Assembly: GCF_025717045.1 (NCBI RefSeq)
Contig: NZ_JAOVZN010000001.1
Coordinates: forward strand, 124,001-188,000
From: Flavobacterium sp. SH_e
Lineage (GTDB): Bacteria > Bacteroidota > Bacteroidia > Flavobacteriales > Flavobacteriaceae
Direction: 5' to 3'
DNA: 64,000 bases
Shown: positions 35,010-45,867 of the stretch, piece by piece
How positions within the stretch are numbered: the stretch's first letter is position 1
Layout: each line of letters begins with the position of its first letter
Notes under the pieces: model-generated
What the model was told of the DNA's origin: nothing
The model's input: only the letters and a program-made list of their open reading frames with translations
The model's database searches: none
Translations under genes and position numbers: made by a program

Positions 35010-36764
35010 ATGAAAGCAAAAGCATTCGATACAGGATTATTCAAAAGAATATTAAAATATACGCGTCCTTATAAATGGCGTTATTATGGCGTAATCATAT
35101 TTGCCATTTCGCTATCTATTTTCGCAGCACTTCGCCCTTACTTACTTAAAGAAACGGTCGATGGCTACATCAAAACTCATGATAAAATGGGATTGCTGAT
35201 GTACATCATCTTAATGGGAGTAGTTTTATTGATGGAGGTTTTTTCTCAATTTTACTTTGTTTATTGGGCAAACTGGCTCGGACAAGATATTGTAAAAGAT
35301 ATTAGAACCAAACTTTTTCAGCACATTTTGAGTTTCAGAATGAAGTATTTTGATTTGGTTCCTGTTGGTCAATTGGTTACGAGAGCCGTTTCAGATATTG
35401 AATCGATTGCTCGTATTTTCAGTCAAGGTTTATTTATGATTATAAGCGATTTGATGAAAATGGTTGTGGTCTTAATTTTTATGTTTTACATGAACTGGAA
35501 ACTGACTTGGATTGTCGTGATTGCAATGCCGATTCTGGTTTACATTACAAGAATTTTTCAGCGTAAAATGCAGGTTGCTTTTGAAGAAGTAAGAACTCAA
35601 ATTGCCAATATGAACTCGTTTGTTCAGGAACGTGTGACGGGTATGAAAATCGTACAGCTTTTTAACCGTGAAAAAATCGAAGCAGAAAACTTTAAAGAAA
35701 TCAATAATAAACACAGAGTTGCTTGGATTAAGACGATTTTGTACAACTCGATCTTTTTCCCGATTGCAGATATTATTTCATCCATAACTTTAGGTTTGGT
35801 TGTTGTTTATGGTGGTTTCAGAATTTTAAACGGAGATCATTTTACAACTTTTGGAGATTTATTTTCATATACCATGTTTATTGGAATGCTTTTTAATCCA
35901 TTGCGTCAAATTGCGGATAAATTTAACGAGATGCAATTAGGAATGATCGCAGCCAATCGTGTTTTTGATATTATTGATACACAAGATCATATTCAAGATA
36001 CCGGAACAATTAAAGCGCCAGTTTTTGATGGAAGAATTGATTTTAAAGACGTCCGTTTCAGCTACATTCCAGAGGAAGAAGTTATAAAAGGAATTGATTT
36101 ATCGGTTTCAGCTGGACAAACTATTGCAATTGTAGGTTCGACAGGTGCTGGAAAATCTACCATTATTAATTTATTGAATCGTTTTTACGAAATCAACAGC
36201 GGAACAATCTGTATTGATGGAGAAAATATCGAAAACTATACTTTGGCTTCTTTAAGAAAACAAATTGCCGTTGTTTTGCAAGATGTGTTTTTGTTTGCCG
36301 ATACGATTTATAATAATATCACTTTGCATAATCCAGAAATTACTCGAGATAAAGTAATTGATGCTGCGAAGAAAATTGGTGTTCATGATTTTATTATGAA
36401 TCTGCCAGATAATTATGATTTTGATGTAAAAGAGCGAGGTGTCATGCTTTCTTCGGGACAGCGTCAGCTTATTGCTTTTTTACGTTCTTATGTGAGTAAT
36501 CCAAGTATTTTGATTTTGGACGAAGCTACTTCTTCGATCGATACATATTCTGAAGAAATGATTCAGCGTGCGACCGAAACGATTACAAAAGGAAGAACTT
36601 CGATTATTATTGCACATAGATTAGCAACAATTGTAAATGCAGATAAGATTGTGGTGATGGATAAAGGATTGATTGTTGAACAGGGAACGCATCAGGAATT
36701 ACTGCTTAAAACTGATGGTTACTATAAAAATTTATATGACTCACAATTCGCCGTAGCGAACTAA
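35010..36764 (+). CDS. ABC-type multidrug/lipid exporter, fused permease-ATPase
   Basis: 584 residues from ATG 35010 (TTG 34998 also possible). Six membrane spans in residues 20-310, then the nucleotide-binding domain with Walker A GSTGAGKST, Q-loop VVLQDV, signature LSSGQRQ, Walker B SILILDEATSS and the H-loop IIAHRL. MsbA/LmrA-type half-transporter acting as a dimer in the inner membrane; substrate not readable. The LytS-like kinase starts 16 bp downstream. Confidence 0.92.
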   Translation: MKAKAFDTGLFKRILKYTRPYKWRYYGVIIFAISLSIFAALRPYLLKETVDGYIKTHDKMGLLMYIILMGVVLLMEVFSQFYFVYWANWLGQDIVKDIRTKLFQHILSFRMKYFDLVPVGQLVTRAVSDIESIARIFSQGLFMIISDLMKMVVVLIFMFYMNWKLTWIVVIAMPILVYITRIFQRKMQVAFEEVRTQIANMNSFVQERVTGMKIVQLFNREKIEAENFKEINNKHRVAWIKTILYNSIFFPIADIISSITLGLVVVYGGFRILNGDHFTTFGDLFSYTMFIGMLFNPLRQIADKFNEMQLGMIAANRVFDIIDTQDHIQDTGTIKAPVFDGRIDFKDVRFSYIPEEEVIKGIDLSVSAGQTIAIVGSTGAGKSTIINLLNRFYEINSGTICIDGENIENYTLASLRKQIAVVLQDVFLFADTIYNNITLHNPEITRDKVIDAAKKIGVHDFIMNLPDNYDFDVKERGVMLSSGQRQLIAFLRSYVSNPSILILDEATSSIDTYSEEMIQRATETITKGRTSIIIAHRLATIVNADKIVVMDKGLIVEQGTHQELLLKTDGYYKNLYDSQFAVAN

Positions 36765-36780
36765 GTCATAATGGTACTTC

Positions 36781-38349
36781 TTGAAATTTAGATTAAAAAA
36801 AATAAAATCTCAACGCGCTTTCGTAATTTACGTTATCGTCTCTATTCTTATTACGGTTTCTTCTGTATATATATTAAGTAATTTAATTACTGATCTTACA
36901 GAAAAAGCAAATGAAGATCTAGCACAACGTAATTTTATTAAAAAGCACGAATTCTTGTCGCAAGAATTTTTGAAACTTCTCGAACAGGAAAACAGAATTA
37001 AACATGTTTTAAAAATTAGTAAGCCAGAGAATCTAGCTTCTAACTTACAAGTCTTGTCTTCAGTTCAAGGCATCAATTTATTAGTCGATAACAATTGGTT
37101 TCAGATTAATGATGGTGAAATTCAGTTTGGAATTGACTCTATTTCGCATGTCATGAAAAAAGAAGCGAAAGATTTTATTCTTAAAAATAAAAATAAAGAC
37201 CATATCAAAACGGTTATTTCGCTGGGAAAAGAACAGATTTGGAGAATTTATTTCAAAATCGCTTCAAAAAATTTAACCGTGCGTTATGGTTACGACATCA
37301 ATTTAAAGAAACTTCACGATTATATATCTACCGCCGACAAAACAACTGGTAATTATGCTTTTGTTTTTGATCAATCTGGAAGATGTGTTTATCATCCAGA
37401 ATCTGATCTTATTGGAAAAAACGTTTATGAATTTTCTTCTACTCAACCTTTTGATACTATATTCAGCAAAAAGAAGGATTATGTAAAAACAGTTACAATG
37501 TCTGAATATTTGAAAATGGATGTTATTCGTTTTACAAAAAAAATAGACATACAAAATCTGTCGTGGTATATATGTGTAGATTTTCCAAAAATATTTGTTG
37601 ATGAAAATGCGACGTTAATCAAAAAATATTCAACTTGGATTTATTCGATTACAACTGTAATGTTGTTGTTGATTTTCTATTTATTCTCTTATGCAAACAG
37701 ACGTGCCTATCGAGAAAAAGGAATTGCGATTAAAGAAAAAAACCGACTTTTAGTTGAGAATGAAAAAATTGTAAAAGAAAAAGCACTTATTCAGCTTCAG
37801 CATTTAAAAGAGCAGATAAATCCGCACTTTTTATTTAATTCGTTGAACTCGCTTTATATGTTAGTTGGAAGCGATGTGAAAACGGCGCAGAAATTCACAC
37901 TAAACTTATCTCGTATTTATCGTTATTTAATTGATCCGCCAGAAAAGAACATAGTTCCTTTAAAGGATGAACTTTTATTTATCGAAAAATATATCTTTTT
38001 ACAGCAGACTCGTTTTAAAGAAGAATTATTCTTTTCTATAGAAATCGAAAACCAAACTGCTTTAAACAAACACATCCCCTATCTAGCCTTTCAGATTGCG
38101 GTAGAAAATGCTATTAAGCATAATGCAGCCACTCAAGAAAGTCCTTTAACTACAAAAATCCTAATTAGAGAAGATCAGGTCATCATTAGCAACAATCTTC
38201 AAAAGAAATTGACTGCTGAACCAAGTACTAAATTTGGGTTAAATTACCTGAAAAGTATTTACAATTATTATTTAAAAACCGATTTTAAAACATCAGAAAA
38301 AGACGGCGTTTTTATCTGTATTCTTCCATTAATATCCATTCACTCCTAA
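36781..38349 (+). CDS. LytS-type sensor histidine kinase with extracytoplasmic sensor domain
   Basis: 522 residues; TTG is the only sensible start (no in-frame ATG before the first span). Span 1 about 14-36, a periplasmic sensor (about 40-285) with a Cache-like GNYAFVFDQSGRCVYHPESDLIGK stretch, span 2 about 286-306, a coiled linker, and the His_kinase domain QLQHLKEQINPHFLFNSLNSLY with the His near 349. The HATPase N-box is VENAIKHN. Its partner is probably the LytTR regulator at 45868, with a protease-SusCD set between them. Confidence 0.88.
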   Translation: MKFRLKKIKSQRAFVIYVIVSILITVSSVYILSNLITDLTEKANEDLAQRNFIKKHEFLSQEFLKLLEQENRIKHVLKISKPENLASNLQVLSSVQGINLLVDNNWFQINDGEIQFGIDSISHVMKKEAKDFILKNKNKDHIKTVISLGKEQIWRIYFKIASKNLTVRYGYDINLKKLHDYISTADKTTGNYAFVFDQSGRCVYHPESDLIGKNVYEFSSTQPFDTIFSKKKDYVKTVTMSEYLKMDVIRFTKKIDIQNLSWYICVDFPKIFVDENATLIKKYSTWIYSITTVMLLLIFYLFSYANRRAYREKGIAIKEKNRLLVENEKIVKEKALIQLQHLKEQINPHFLFNSLNSLYMLVGSDVKTAQKFTLNLSRIYRYLIDPPEKNIVPLKDELLFIEKYIFLQQTRFKEELFFSIEIENQTALNKHIPYLAFQIAVENAIKHNAATQESPLTTKILIREDQVIISNNLQKKLTAEPSTKFGLNYLKSIYNYYLKTDFKTSEKDGVFICILPLISIHS

Positions 38350-38434
38350 AAAAAAGCCACTCACTCCTTTTTGTTTTTTTGCTGACCTAAATTCGAATAG
38401 TTTCGGCCAAAAATTAACCTAAACTTAACATCTG

Positions 38435-41029
38435 ATGAAGGAAAAGGCATTCCTGCATAATTTGATAACATTTTGCATATTCCTATTATTATTAGCACCT
38501 CTTAGTGTTCATTCTCAAAAGAAAAAGAAAGACAAAAAAGAGACTACTGAAATTAAAAAAGATTCTACCGATTCTAAAAAAGGTAAAAAATATGATGACC
38601 TTGTAAAAAAAGGTTCTGTAAAAAAAGGACTGTTCAATGTAATTCAAGTTAAAACTGATGTTTATTTCGAAATTCAAGACAGTTTATTTAAAAGAGAATT
38701 TCTGGTTGTAAACAAATTATCTCAAGTTCCTTTTCAGGTAAACGAATATGGTTTAAACAAAGGAATAAATTATGAAAACAAGGTTATTAGTTTTTATAAA
38801 GACACAATCGCAAAGAAAGTCTGGGTAAAATCATACGTTCCTCAGGTTTCTTCACCAAAAGAAGATGCGATTACCGAATCTGTTCAAAATAATTTTGCCG
38901 AATCTATTATTGAAGTTTTTGATATTGAAACTAAAAACAACGATTCGACAGCAGTTGTAATTAAAGTAAATAAGATTTTTGACGGAAAACAAAAAAGCTT
39001 CAACGATGTTTTGAGTAACACTGGTATAGGCGGTTCTGTTAAATCTGAGCTTTCTTATATTGAAGGCTTAAAATCTTTCCCAAAAAATATTGTTGTCAAA
39101 TCTCAACTGACAACTTCTGTAAGCGAAGGCGGTCCAGCGTTGTCTGTGACTCTTGGCGTAACAAGTAATATTATTTTATTGGATAAAACTCCAATGAAAC
39201 CTCGTTTTTCTGACAAACGAATTGGCTTTTTTACTGAAAAACATTGGTATTTTGCCGATGCACAGCAGGCAATGCTTGAAAAAGAATTGATTACTCGCTG
39301 GCGTTTAGAACCAAAGAAAGAAGATGAAGAACGATATTTGAAAGGTGAATTAGTAGAGCCGAAAAAACCAATCGTTTATTACATTGATCCCTCTACTCCA
39401 AAACAGTGGAGAAAGTATATTATTGATGGCGTACACGATTGGCAGGCAGCTTTTGAAAAGGCAGGTTTTAAAAATGCCATTATTGCAAAAGAACCTACTG
39501 AACAAGATTTAGATTTTGATATTGATGACGTTCGTTATTCTGTAATTACGTATGCAGCCTCTGCAAAATCGAATGCTATGGGACCATCTGTGGTTGACCC
39601 AAGAAGTGGTGAAATTATTGAAGCCGATATTATCTGGTGGCATAATGTAATGACTTCGCTTCAAAGCTGGATGCGTATTCAGACTGGACCAATCGATCCT
39701 AAAGCTAGAGGAAACAAATTTAGTGACGAACATATGGGACAAGCAATTCGCTTTGTTTCTTCTCATGAAGTGGGCCATACTTTTGGTTTGAAACATAATA
39801 TGGGTTCTTCTTTTGCTTATGATGTGGAGTCTTTACGTTCTAAAGAATTCACAGCAAAAATGGGCGGAACTGCTCCGTCAATTATGGATTATGCAAGATA
39901 TAATTATGTAGCACAGCCAGAAGATAATGTAACTGTAATTACTCCAAAAATTGGAGAATATGACAAATATGCTATCGAATGGGGTTACAGATGGTACGGT
40001 CCAAATGACAATGAAACTTTAAAGCTAAATACTTTAATCACACAGCATCAGAATGATCCAATTTATTTCTATGGAGAGCAACAAGCTACTATTATAGATC
40101 CTCGTTCACAATCAGAAGACTTAGGAAATGATGCAGTTAAAGCAAGTGAATACGGTTTAAAAAACCTAAAACGTGTTGTTGATAATATCATAAACTGGAC
40201 TTACGATAAAGATCAGTCTTATTACGAAACTGGAAAATTATACATCGGAACTATTGGCCAATGGCAAATGTATAACCGTCATGTAATGAATAATATTGGT
40301 GGTGTTTATTTGAATGAAACGGTTCACGGAGACAACAAGCAAAGTTACATTCCAGTTCCCGCTGCAATGCAGAAAAGAGCTGCTGATTATTTAGCTAAAA
40401 ATGTACTTACGATTCCGCAATGGCTGTTTTTCAATGACATTTTAGACAAAACAAATCCGTTGAAAGATTCGCCTGTTGGCCCTTACGAATATACTCCATA
40501 TACACTTTCAAGAGAATTACAATGCGGTATTCTGTATGATTTATTAAGTGATGAGCGTTTACTTCGAATGACTGAAAACGAATTATACCAGCGAAATAAA
40601 ACCAAAGATCCTGTTTTTACCGTAAATGACTTGTTTAAAAAAATACATCAAAGTGTTTTTGCAGGAACGATTGCTAATAAATCATTATCAATCTTGGAGC
40701 GTATGGCGCAAAAGAACTATGTAGATGTTTTGATCGTTTCGACCAATAAAATATTTGAAAAAACAGATCCAAAAAAAATACTAGATATTCAGCAAACTTT
40801 AAATATGCCTCATTTGTGCACTTATTTAGACGATGCTCACATGGTAAAAAACATTAATCAATCTTCTTTAAAAAGAGTTACAGAAGTGACTTCAGATAAA
40901 AAAGGAGAGTTATATAAAATTCTTCAATTATTAAAAACAAAAAAGAGTACAGGAGATCAATCTACCCAAAACCATTACCGCGATTTGATACAACGAATCG
41001 ATAAAGCCCTAAATAATACAACCTTTTAA
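38435..41029 (+). CDS. Secreted metzincin-like zinc metalloprotease (DUF5117/DUF4953 type)
   Basis: 864 residues. Signal peptide ends at VHSQ; a Lys/Asp-rich spacer follows (about 28-55). The zinc site SHEVGHTFGLKHN near residue 447 is the extended HExxHxxGxxH motif, with Met-turn SIMDYARYNY near 485. Layout matches the large Bacteroidota zinc-dependent metalloproteases often encoded beside SusC/SusD. It probably degrades proteins or peptides in the envelope, so the next SusCD pair may import peptides. Confidence 0.87.
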   Translation: MKEKAFLHNLITFCIFLLLLAPLSVHSQKKKKDKKETTEIKKDSTDSKKGKKYDDLVKKGSVKKGLFNVIQVKTDVYFEIQDSLFKREFLVVNKLSQVPFQVNEYGLNKGINYENKVISFYKDTIAKKVWVKSYVPQVSSPKEDAITESVQNNFAESIIEVFDIETKNNDSTAVVIKVNKIFDGKQKSFNDVLSNTGIGGSVKSELSYIEGLKSFPKNIVVKSQLTTSVSEGGPALSVTLGVTSNIILLDKTPMKPRFSDKRIGFFTEKHWYFADAQQAMLEKELITRWRLEPKKEDEERYLKGELVEPKKPIVYYIDPSTPKQWRKYIIDGVHDWQAAFEKAGFKNAIIAKEPTEQDLDFDIDDVRYSVITYAASAKSNAMGPSVVDPRSGEIIEADIIWWHNVMTSLQSWMRIQTGPIDPKARGNKFSDEHMGQAIRFVSSHEVGHTFGLKHNMGSSFAYDVESLRSKEFTAKMGGTAPSIMDYARYNYVAQPEDNVTVITPKIGEYDKYAIEWGYRWYGPNDNETLKLNTLITQHQNDPIYFYGEQQATIIDPRSQSEDLGNDAVKASEYGLKNLKRVVDNIINWTYDKDQSYYETGKLYIGTIGQWQMYNRHVMNNIGGVYLNETVHGDNKQSYIPVPAAMQKRAADYLAKNVLTIPQWLFFNDILDKTNPLKDSPVGPYEYTPYTLSRELQCGILYDLLSDERLLRMTENELYQRNKTKDPVFTVNDLFKKIHQSVFAGTIANKSLSILERMAQKNYVDVLIVSTNKIFEKTDPKKILDIQQTLNMPHLCTYLDDAHMVKNINQSSLKRVTEVTSDKKGELYKILQLLKTKKSTGDQSTQNHYRDLIQRIDKALNNTTF

Positions 41030-41044
41030 TACACAACCCAAAAC

Positions 41045-44000
41045 ATGAAGAAAATTTTACATGCCTTACTGCTGTTCCTGGCCATCGCAGGATACTCGCA
41101 GGAATCCCGAACTATTACGGGTATCATTCAAGATGAAGCAGACTTGGCGCCAATTCCTGGTGCGTCAATCTTCGTTGAGAATAATTCTATTTCAAACAAA
41201 ACTGCTATGGCAGGTATTATTCATAGTGAAGCTATTGGAACTACATCAGATTTCGATGGTAAATTCACTTTGAAAATCGGAAAAAACGTTACTTCTTTGA
41301 GAGTTACTTTCATGGGATACAAATCGTACACTCTTGAATTAGATGCTCAAAAAAATTATACTGTTAACTTAACATCTGAAACAGCAAAACTTCAAGAGGT
41401 TGTTGTAACGGGTTACCAAAAAATTGAGAAAAGAAAACTTACTGCAGCCGTTTCTAAAATAGATATGTCCGCTATTCAGCAAACTGGGGTTTCTAGTATT
41501 GACCAATTATTGGTAGGACAAATTGCAGGGGTTGCTGTTTCTACTCCATCTGGAGCACCTGGAGCACCAGCTAAAATTAGAATTAGAGGTACAGCTTCTT
41601 TAAGTGGAACTCAAGATCCTTTATGGGTATTAGATGGTTTACCATTAGAAGGAAATGACGTTCCTAAAAACTACGACAAAGACAATATCGACCAATTGAA
41701 CAACTTTTCTATTGCAGGTTTAAATCCAGATGATATTAAAGATATTACAATCTTAAAAGATGCTGCTGCAACTGCTATTTACGGTGCTCGTGCTGCAAAT
41801 GGTGTAATTGTGGTAACTACTAAAAAAGGTAAAGCTGGTAAAATGGTGATTAATTTCAACACCAATACTTTTATCACTCAAAGACCAGATTTCGACAAAT
41901 TAAACTTAATGAATGCAAGTCAAAAAGTTGATTTCGAACTTGACCTTGCAAGCCGCGCTGATTTAACATACAGAGACAATGTTGGAGAAATTTCTCGTAT
42001 CCTAAACGGATCAAATGAGTTGGCAGCTTATAGAGCGGGAGGATTTTCTGCGTTAAGCCCTGCTACACAACAATCAATTAATGATTTAAGAAAAAACAAT
42101 ACAAACTGGGGTAATTTAATTTACCAAACTGCAATCAACACGCAACACGGTTTAAGTTTATCTGGCGGTGGAGAAAAATCTGACTACTATTTCTCTTTAG
42201 GATATTATGATGAAAAAGGAACTACTATTGGAACTGGTTTCAAACGTTACAATTTAACTTTGAAAAACAATTTCGAAATTACAGATAAATTCAAAGTTGG
42301 AGTTGGAATCTTTGGTTCTGAAAACAAAACTACTTCTTACTTATCAGATACAGATGCTTATACAAGCCCAAGTAACTATTCAAGAAACGTAAATCCATAT
42401 TTGACTCCTTATAATGCAGACGGAAGTTACAAATATGATCAAGATATTGTGGGTTACTCAGAACGTTATGTTCCATTTAATATTTTAGAAGAAAGAGCAA
42501 ACACGTCTTACGATTTAAAAACAAGAGCCGTAAAAGCTTTATTAGATGCTGAATATAAAATCACTAGAGATTTAAAAGTAACCTCTCAATTAGGTTTACA
42601 ATTGGACAATACTTCTAGCGAAAAATTTGCTGATAAAGACACTTATTATACTAGAAAAGAAAAAGAAAGATCTCGTTACTTTACAAACGGAGCTTATAAT
42701 TATTTCTTACCTGAAGGCGGTATTATCCAAAACGCAAACACTGACTTTTTCCAATACAATCTAAAAACAATGGTGAATTACTCTAAAACTTTTGGAGAAA
42801 AACACGAAGTTGAAGCGATGGTTGGTAATGAGTTAAGAAGAAATTATACAACTACTGTTGCTACAAAAGGTTTTGGATTTGATAAAAACACTTTGACTAC
42901 TAAGCCAATTATGTTCCCAAATAGCTCTTTTGCTAATGATGCGATATACAGAACATATCAGAAATCTGAAAACGAAAATGCTTTTGCTTCATTTTTTGCT
43001 ACAGCTTCTTATACTTACAATAGAAAATACAGTGTATTTGGAAGTGTGAGATATGATGGTTCAGATTTATTTGGTGTAGATCCAAAATACAAATACTTGC
43101 CACTTTGGTCAACTTCTGCTTCATGGGCAGTTTCTGAAGAAGATTTCTTAAAAGACAACTTAACACTTTCTAACTTAAGATTACGTGCTTCTTACGGTTT
43201 ACAAGGTAATATTGATAAAAACACTTCTCCTTTTGTAATGGGAAGATACAGCAATACAACCATTTTACCTGGACAGACAGAACAAACTATTTCTGTTGAA
43301 ACTCCACCAAACGACAAATTACGTTGGGAAAAAACTACCAATACTAACTTAGGTATGGATCTTGGCTTATTCAACAACCGTATCAGCATTGTTACTGATT
43401 TATACGGAAGAAAAAGTACTGACTTAATTGGTTTGAGAGCAGTTCCATTCGAAAATGGTTTTGAGTACAGCAACATGAACTGGGCACAAGTAAGCAATAA
43501 AGGTTATGAAATTACTTTGTCTACAAGAAACATTGACCGTCCAAACTTCAAATGGAATACAAGCATTAACTTTTCTCATAACAAAAGTAATGTAGATAGA
43601 ATTGAAGTGCGTGATACTGATTTACTTCCAAGCAGAGAAGGTCGTCCTGTAAATGCAGTTTTTGGATTAAAAACAAACGGTATAGATGAAAATGGTTATC
43701 CTTTATTTGTTAATAAAAACGGTGAAACAGTAAATGCTCAGACTTTCTTCAAATTGTACGATCCTTATGCTGATTTCTTCCCTGGAGAACTTACAGAATC
43801 TTCTTTAACGCCAGCAGAGTATAGAGATTTATTTGTTTACTTAGGTGATAGAGATCCTAAATTCACTGGAGGTATTACTAATACAATTCAAGTACATAAT
43901 TTTGATTTTACAGTTGCTGCCGCATTCAATTTGAAACAAACTGTTGTAAAAACACCTCCATACAGCGGAACTGAAGTAGACAGAGGACAGAATTACTCTA

Positions 44001-44383
44001 CTGATATTTTGAATGCATGGTCACCAACCAATACTTCTTCTAATTTACCAGGAATTACAGGTAAAGATTCTGGAACAGGAGATTCTTGGATGGCTTATCA
44101 ATGGTTCTCATCAGCTACTCCATTAAACTGGAACAATTACTTAGATACATGGGTTAGCGAAATGAGTTATATGAGATTGAGCAGTATGCGTTTAGGCTAT
44201 ACATTCCCTAAAGCATTTACAGATCACATCAACATTCAAAGCATCAGACTTAATGTTGAAGCAAGAAACTTATTTGTAATCAGTTCTGACTTTAAAGGAT
44301 ATTTTGATCCTGAAACTTACGGAAACATTTATGCACAGCCAGTTCCTAAATCATTCACTATTGGATGTAATGTAACTTTCTAA
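41045..44383 (+). CDS. SusC/RagA-family TonB-dependent transporter (second pair)
   Basis: 1112 residues. Signal peptide ends about AGYSQ (19); carboxypeptidase-regulatory domain to about 118 with a longer loop than in the first SusC; LQEVVVTGYQKIEKRKLTAAV marks TonB box and plug; barrel ends NVTF. It starts 15 bp after the protease stop and 11 bp before its SusD. Together with the protease a peptide or protein-derived ligand is likely. Confidence 0.93.
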   Translation: MKKILHALLLFLAIAGYSQESRTITGIIQDEADLAPIPGASIFVENNSISNKTAMAGIIHSEAIGTTSDFDGKFTLKIGKNVTSLRVTFMGYKSYTLELDAQKNYTVNLTSETAKLQEVVVTGYQKIEKRKLTAAVSKIDMSAIQQTGVSSIDQLLVGQIAGVAVSTPSGAPGAPAKIRIRGTASLSGTQDPLWVLDGLPLEGNDVPKNYDKDNIDQLNNFSIAGLNPDDIKDITILKDAAATAIYGARAANGVIVVTTKKGKAGKMVINFNTNTFITQRPDFDKLNLMNASQKVDFELDLASRADLTYRDNVGEISRILNGSNELAAYRAGGFSALSPATQQSINDLRKNNTNWGNLIYQTAINTQHGLSLSGGGEKSDYYFSLGYYDEKGTTIGTGFKRYNLTLKNNFEITDKFKVGVGIFGSENKTTSYLSDTDAYTSPSNYSRNVNPYLTPYNADGSYKYDQDIVGYSERYVPFNILEERANTSYDLKTRAVKALLDAEYKITRDLKVTSQLGLQLDNTSSEKFADKDTYYTRKEKERSRYFTNGAYNYFLPEGGIIQNANTDFFQYNLKTMVNYSKTFGEKHEVEAMVGNELRRNYTTTVATKGFGFDKNTLTTKPIMFPNSSFANDAIYRTYQKSENENAFASFFATASYTYNRKYSVFGSVRYDGSDLFGVDPKYKYLPLWSTSASWAVSEEDFLKDNLTLSNLRLRASYGLQGNIDKNTSPFVMGRYSNTTILPGQTEQTISVETPPNDKLRWEKTTNTNLGMDLGLFNNRISIVTDLYGRKSTDLIGLRAVPFENGFEYSNMNWAQVSNKGYEITLSTRNIDRPNFKWNTSINFSHNKSNVDRIEVRDTDLLPSREGRPVNAVFGLKTNGIDENGYPLFVNKNGETVNAQTFFKLYDPYADFFPGELTESSLTPAEYRDLFVYLGDRDPKFTGGITNTIQVHNFDFTVAAAFNLKQTVVKTPPYSGTEVDRGQNYSTDILNAWSPTNTSSNLPGITGKDSGTGDSWMAYQWFSSATPLNWNNYLDTWVSEMSYMRLSSMRLGYTFPKAFTDHINIQSIRLNVEARNLFVISSDFKGYFDPETYGNIYAQPVPKSFTIGCNVTF

Positions 44384-44394
44384 TACAATTAAAG

Positions 44395-45714
44395 ATGAAA
44401 AAAATCTCAAAATATATATTACTTTTTACTGCAGCAATTGCAGTAACAAGCTGCGATGATTATCTGGACATAACACCTGTTGGGCGTGTTATACCAGAAA
44501 CACAAGAACAATTTCGTGCGGTATTAACAACTGGATATTCAAAATATCCAGAACACAAAACATTGACAACACTTCGTACAGATGAACTGAAATTGGATGA
44601 CTTTAGTGAAGATCTCAATATTTACAAAGATATTTTTATATGGAAAGATGCCAATCCTGACCGTATTACAAGAGATTTCCAATATCAGGATTTATACAAT
44701 GTAATTTTCTATACAAATGTAGTAATCAATGAAGCATCAAAAAAAGTAGCAGCTTCTGAAGAAAGAAATCAATTAATTGGAGAAGCTTACGCTTTAAGAG
44801 CAATGGCTTATTTTGATTTGGTTAACCTTTTCGGAAAACCATACAACGCTTCAACAGCTGCTTCAGACAAAGGAGTTCCATTGGCATTAGAAATTGACTT
44901 AGAGCAGGTTTACGTTCCTCAAAGTGTTGAAGTAATTTACAATCAAATTATTTCTGATACTCAGGAAGCTGAAAAACTAATCAATTTAGATTCACAGACA
45001 AAAGGTTTAAATTATCGTTTCTCAAAAGTTGCATTGTACACTTTAGAAAGCCGTGTTTACTTACACCAACAGCAATGGCAGAAATCTTTAGATGCTGCAA
45101 ATAAAGCATTGGCAATCAACAACAATTTGGTTGATTTAAAAGCTACTTCTGTATTTGCAACAAAATACGATTCAAAAGAATCTATTTTAGCTTTAGAAGA
45201 TGGATACATTAACAGAATGAAGGCAGCTTCATATGCTTCGCCTGAGTTAATTGCTGCTTACAATACAACAACAGATTTACGTTTTCCTCTTTACTTCCTA
45301 GCAAGCGGAAGCCGTTTCAGAATTCAAAAAGGTGGTAACGATGACCAAAAATGTACGTTTAGAACTTCTGAATTGTATTTGACAAAAGCAGAAACACAAG
45401 TTAAGTCAAATAATATCGCTGATGCAAAAACTACTGTTTTAGCTTTCGTTAAAAACAGATATACGCAAGCAGGATATATAGAGCTTGAGATTGCAGTTAA
45501 TGCTATGAACGCAACAGATCTAACAAACTTCATTTTGGCAGAAAGACAACGTGAATTTGCAGTTGAAGGACACCGTTGGTTCGATTTAAGAAGAACAACT
45601 CAAAAACAAATCGTACACACTATCAATGGTACCGATTATACTTTGATACAAAATGATCCGCGTTATACAATCATTTACCCTGCAAATGCGAGATTGAACA
45701 ATCCCAATCTATAA
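44395..45714 (+). CDS. SusD/RagB-family lipoprotein (second pair)
   Basis: 439 residues. Lipobox AVTSC with Cys20. SusD helices IGEAYALRAMAYFDLVNLFGKPYN near 130 and KVALYTLESRVYLHQQQW near 210, then FILAERQREFAVEGHRWFDLRR near 380. Surface partner of the SusC just upstream; shorter than the first SusD. Confidence 0.92.
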   Translation: MKKISKYILLFTAAIAVTSCDDYLDITPVGRVIPETQEQFRAVLTTGYSKYPEHKTLTTLRTDELKLDDFSEDLNIYKDIFIWKDANPDRITRDFQYQDLYNVIFYTNVVINEASKKVAASEERNQLIGEAYALRAMAYFDLVNLFGKPYNASTAASDKGVPLALEIDLEQVYVPQSVEVIYNQIISDTQEAEKLINLDSQTKGLNYRFSKVALYTLESRVYLHQQQWQKSLDAANKALAINNNLVDLKATSVFATKYDSKESILALEDGYINRMKAASYASPELIAAYNTTTDLRFPLYFLASGSRFRIQKGGNDDQKCTFRTSELYLTKAETQVKSNNIADAKTTVLAFVKNRYTQAGYIELEIAVNAMNATDLTNFILAERQREFAVEGHRWFDLRRTTQKQIVHTINGTDYTLIQNDPRYTIIYPANARLNNPNL

Positions 45715-45740
45715 TTTTTACCTAAATTGTTTTTTTTTAA

Positions 45741-45775
45741 AAGGTCCAGTTTTTTTTAAGCTGGGCCTTTTTTTA
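45741..45775 (+). terminator. Terminator after the second SusCD pair
   Basis: AAGGTCCAG pairs with CTGGGCCTT (one G-U) with an 11-12 nt loop, followed by seven T. Confidence 0.85.
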
Positions 45776-45805
45776 TATAAATCCCAATAACAAAATGCTC
45801 ACTTT

Positions 45806-45836
45806 ATTGCGAATAATAATTACTGAATTATCTTTG
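45806..45836 (+). promoter_or_regulatory. Candidate promoter of the LytTR regulator gene
   Basis: TTG (45807-45809) and TATCTTTG (45829-45836) are 19 bp apart, matching the Bacteroidota consensus, about 30 bp before the gene. Confidence 0.6.
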
Positions 45837-45867
45837 CCGCATAATTGAATACCAAAATGTTTATAAA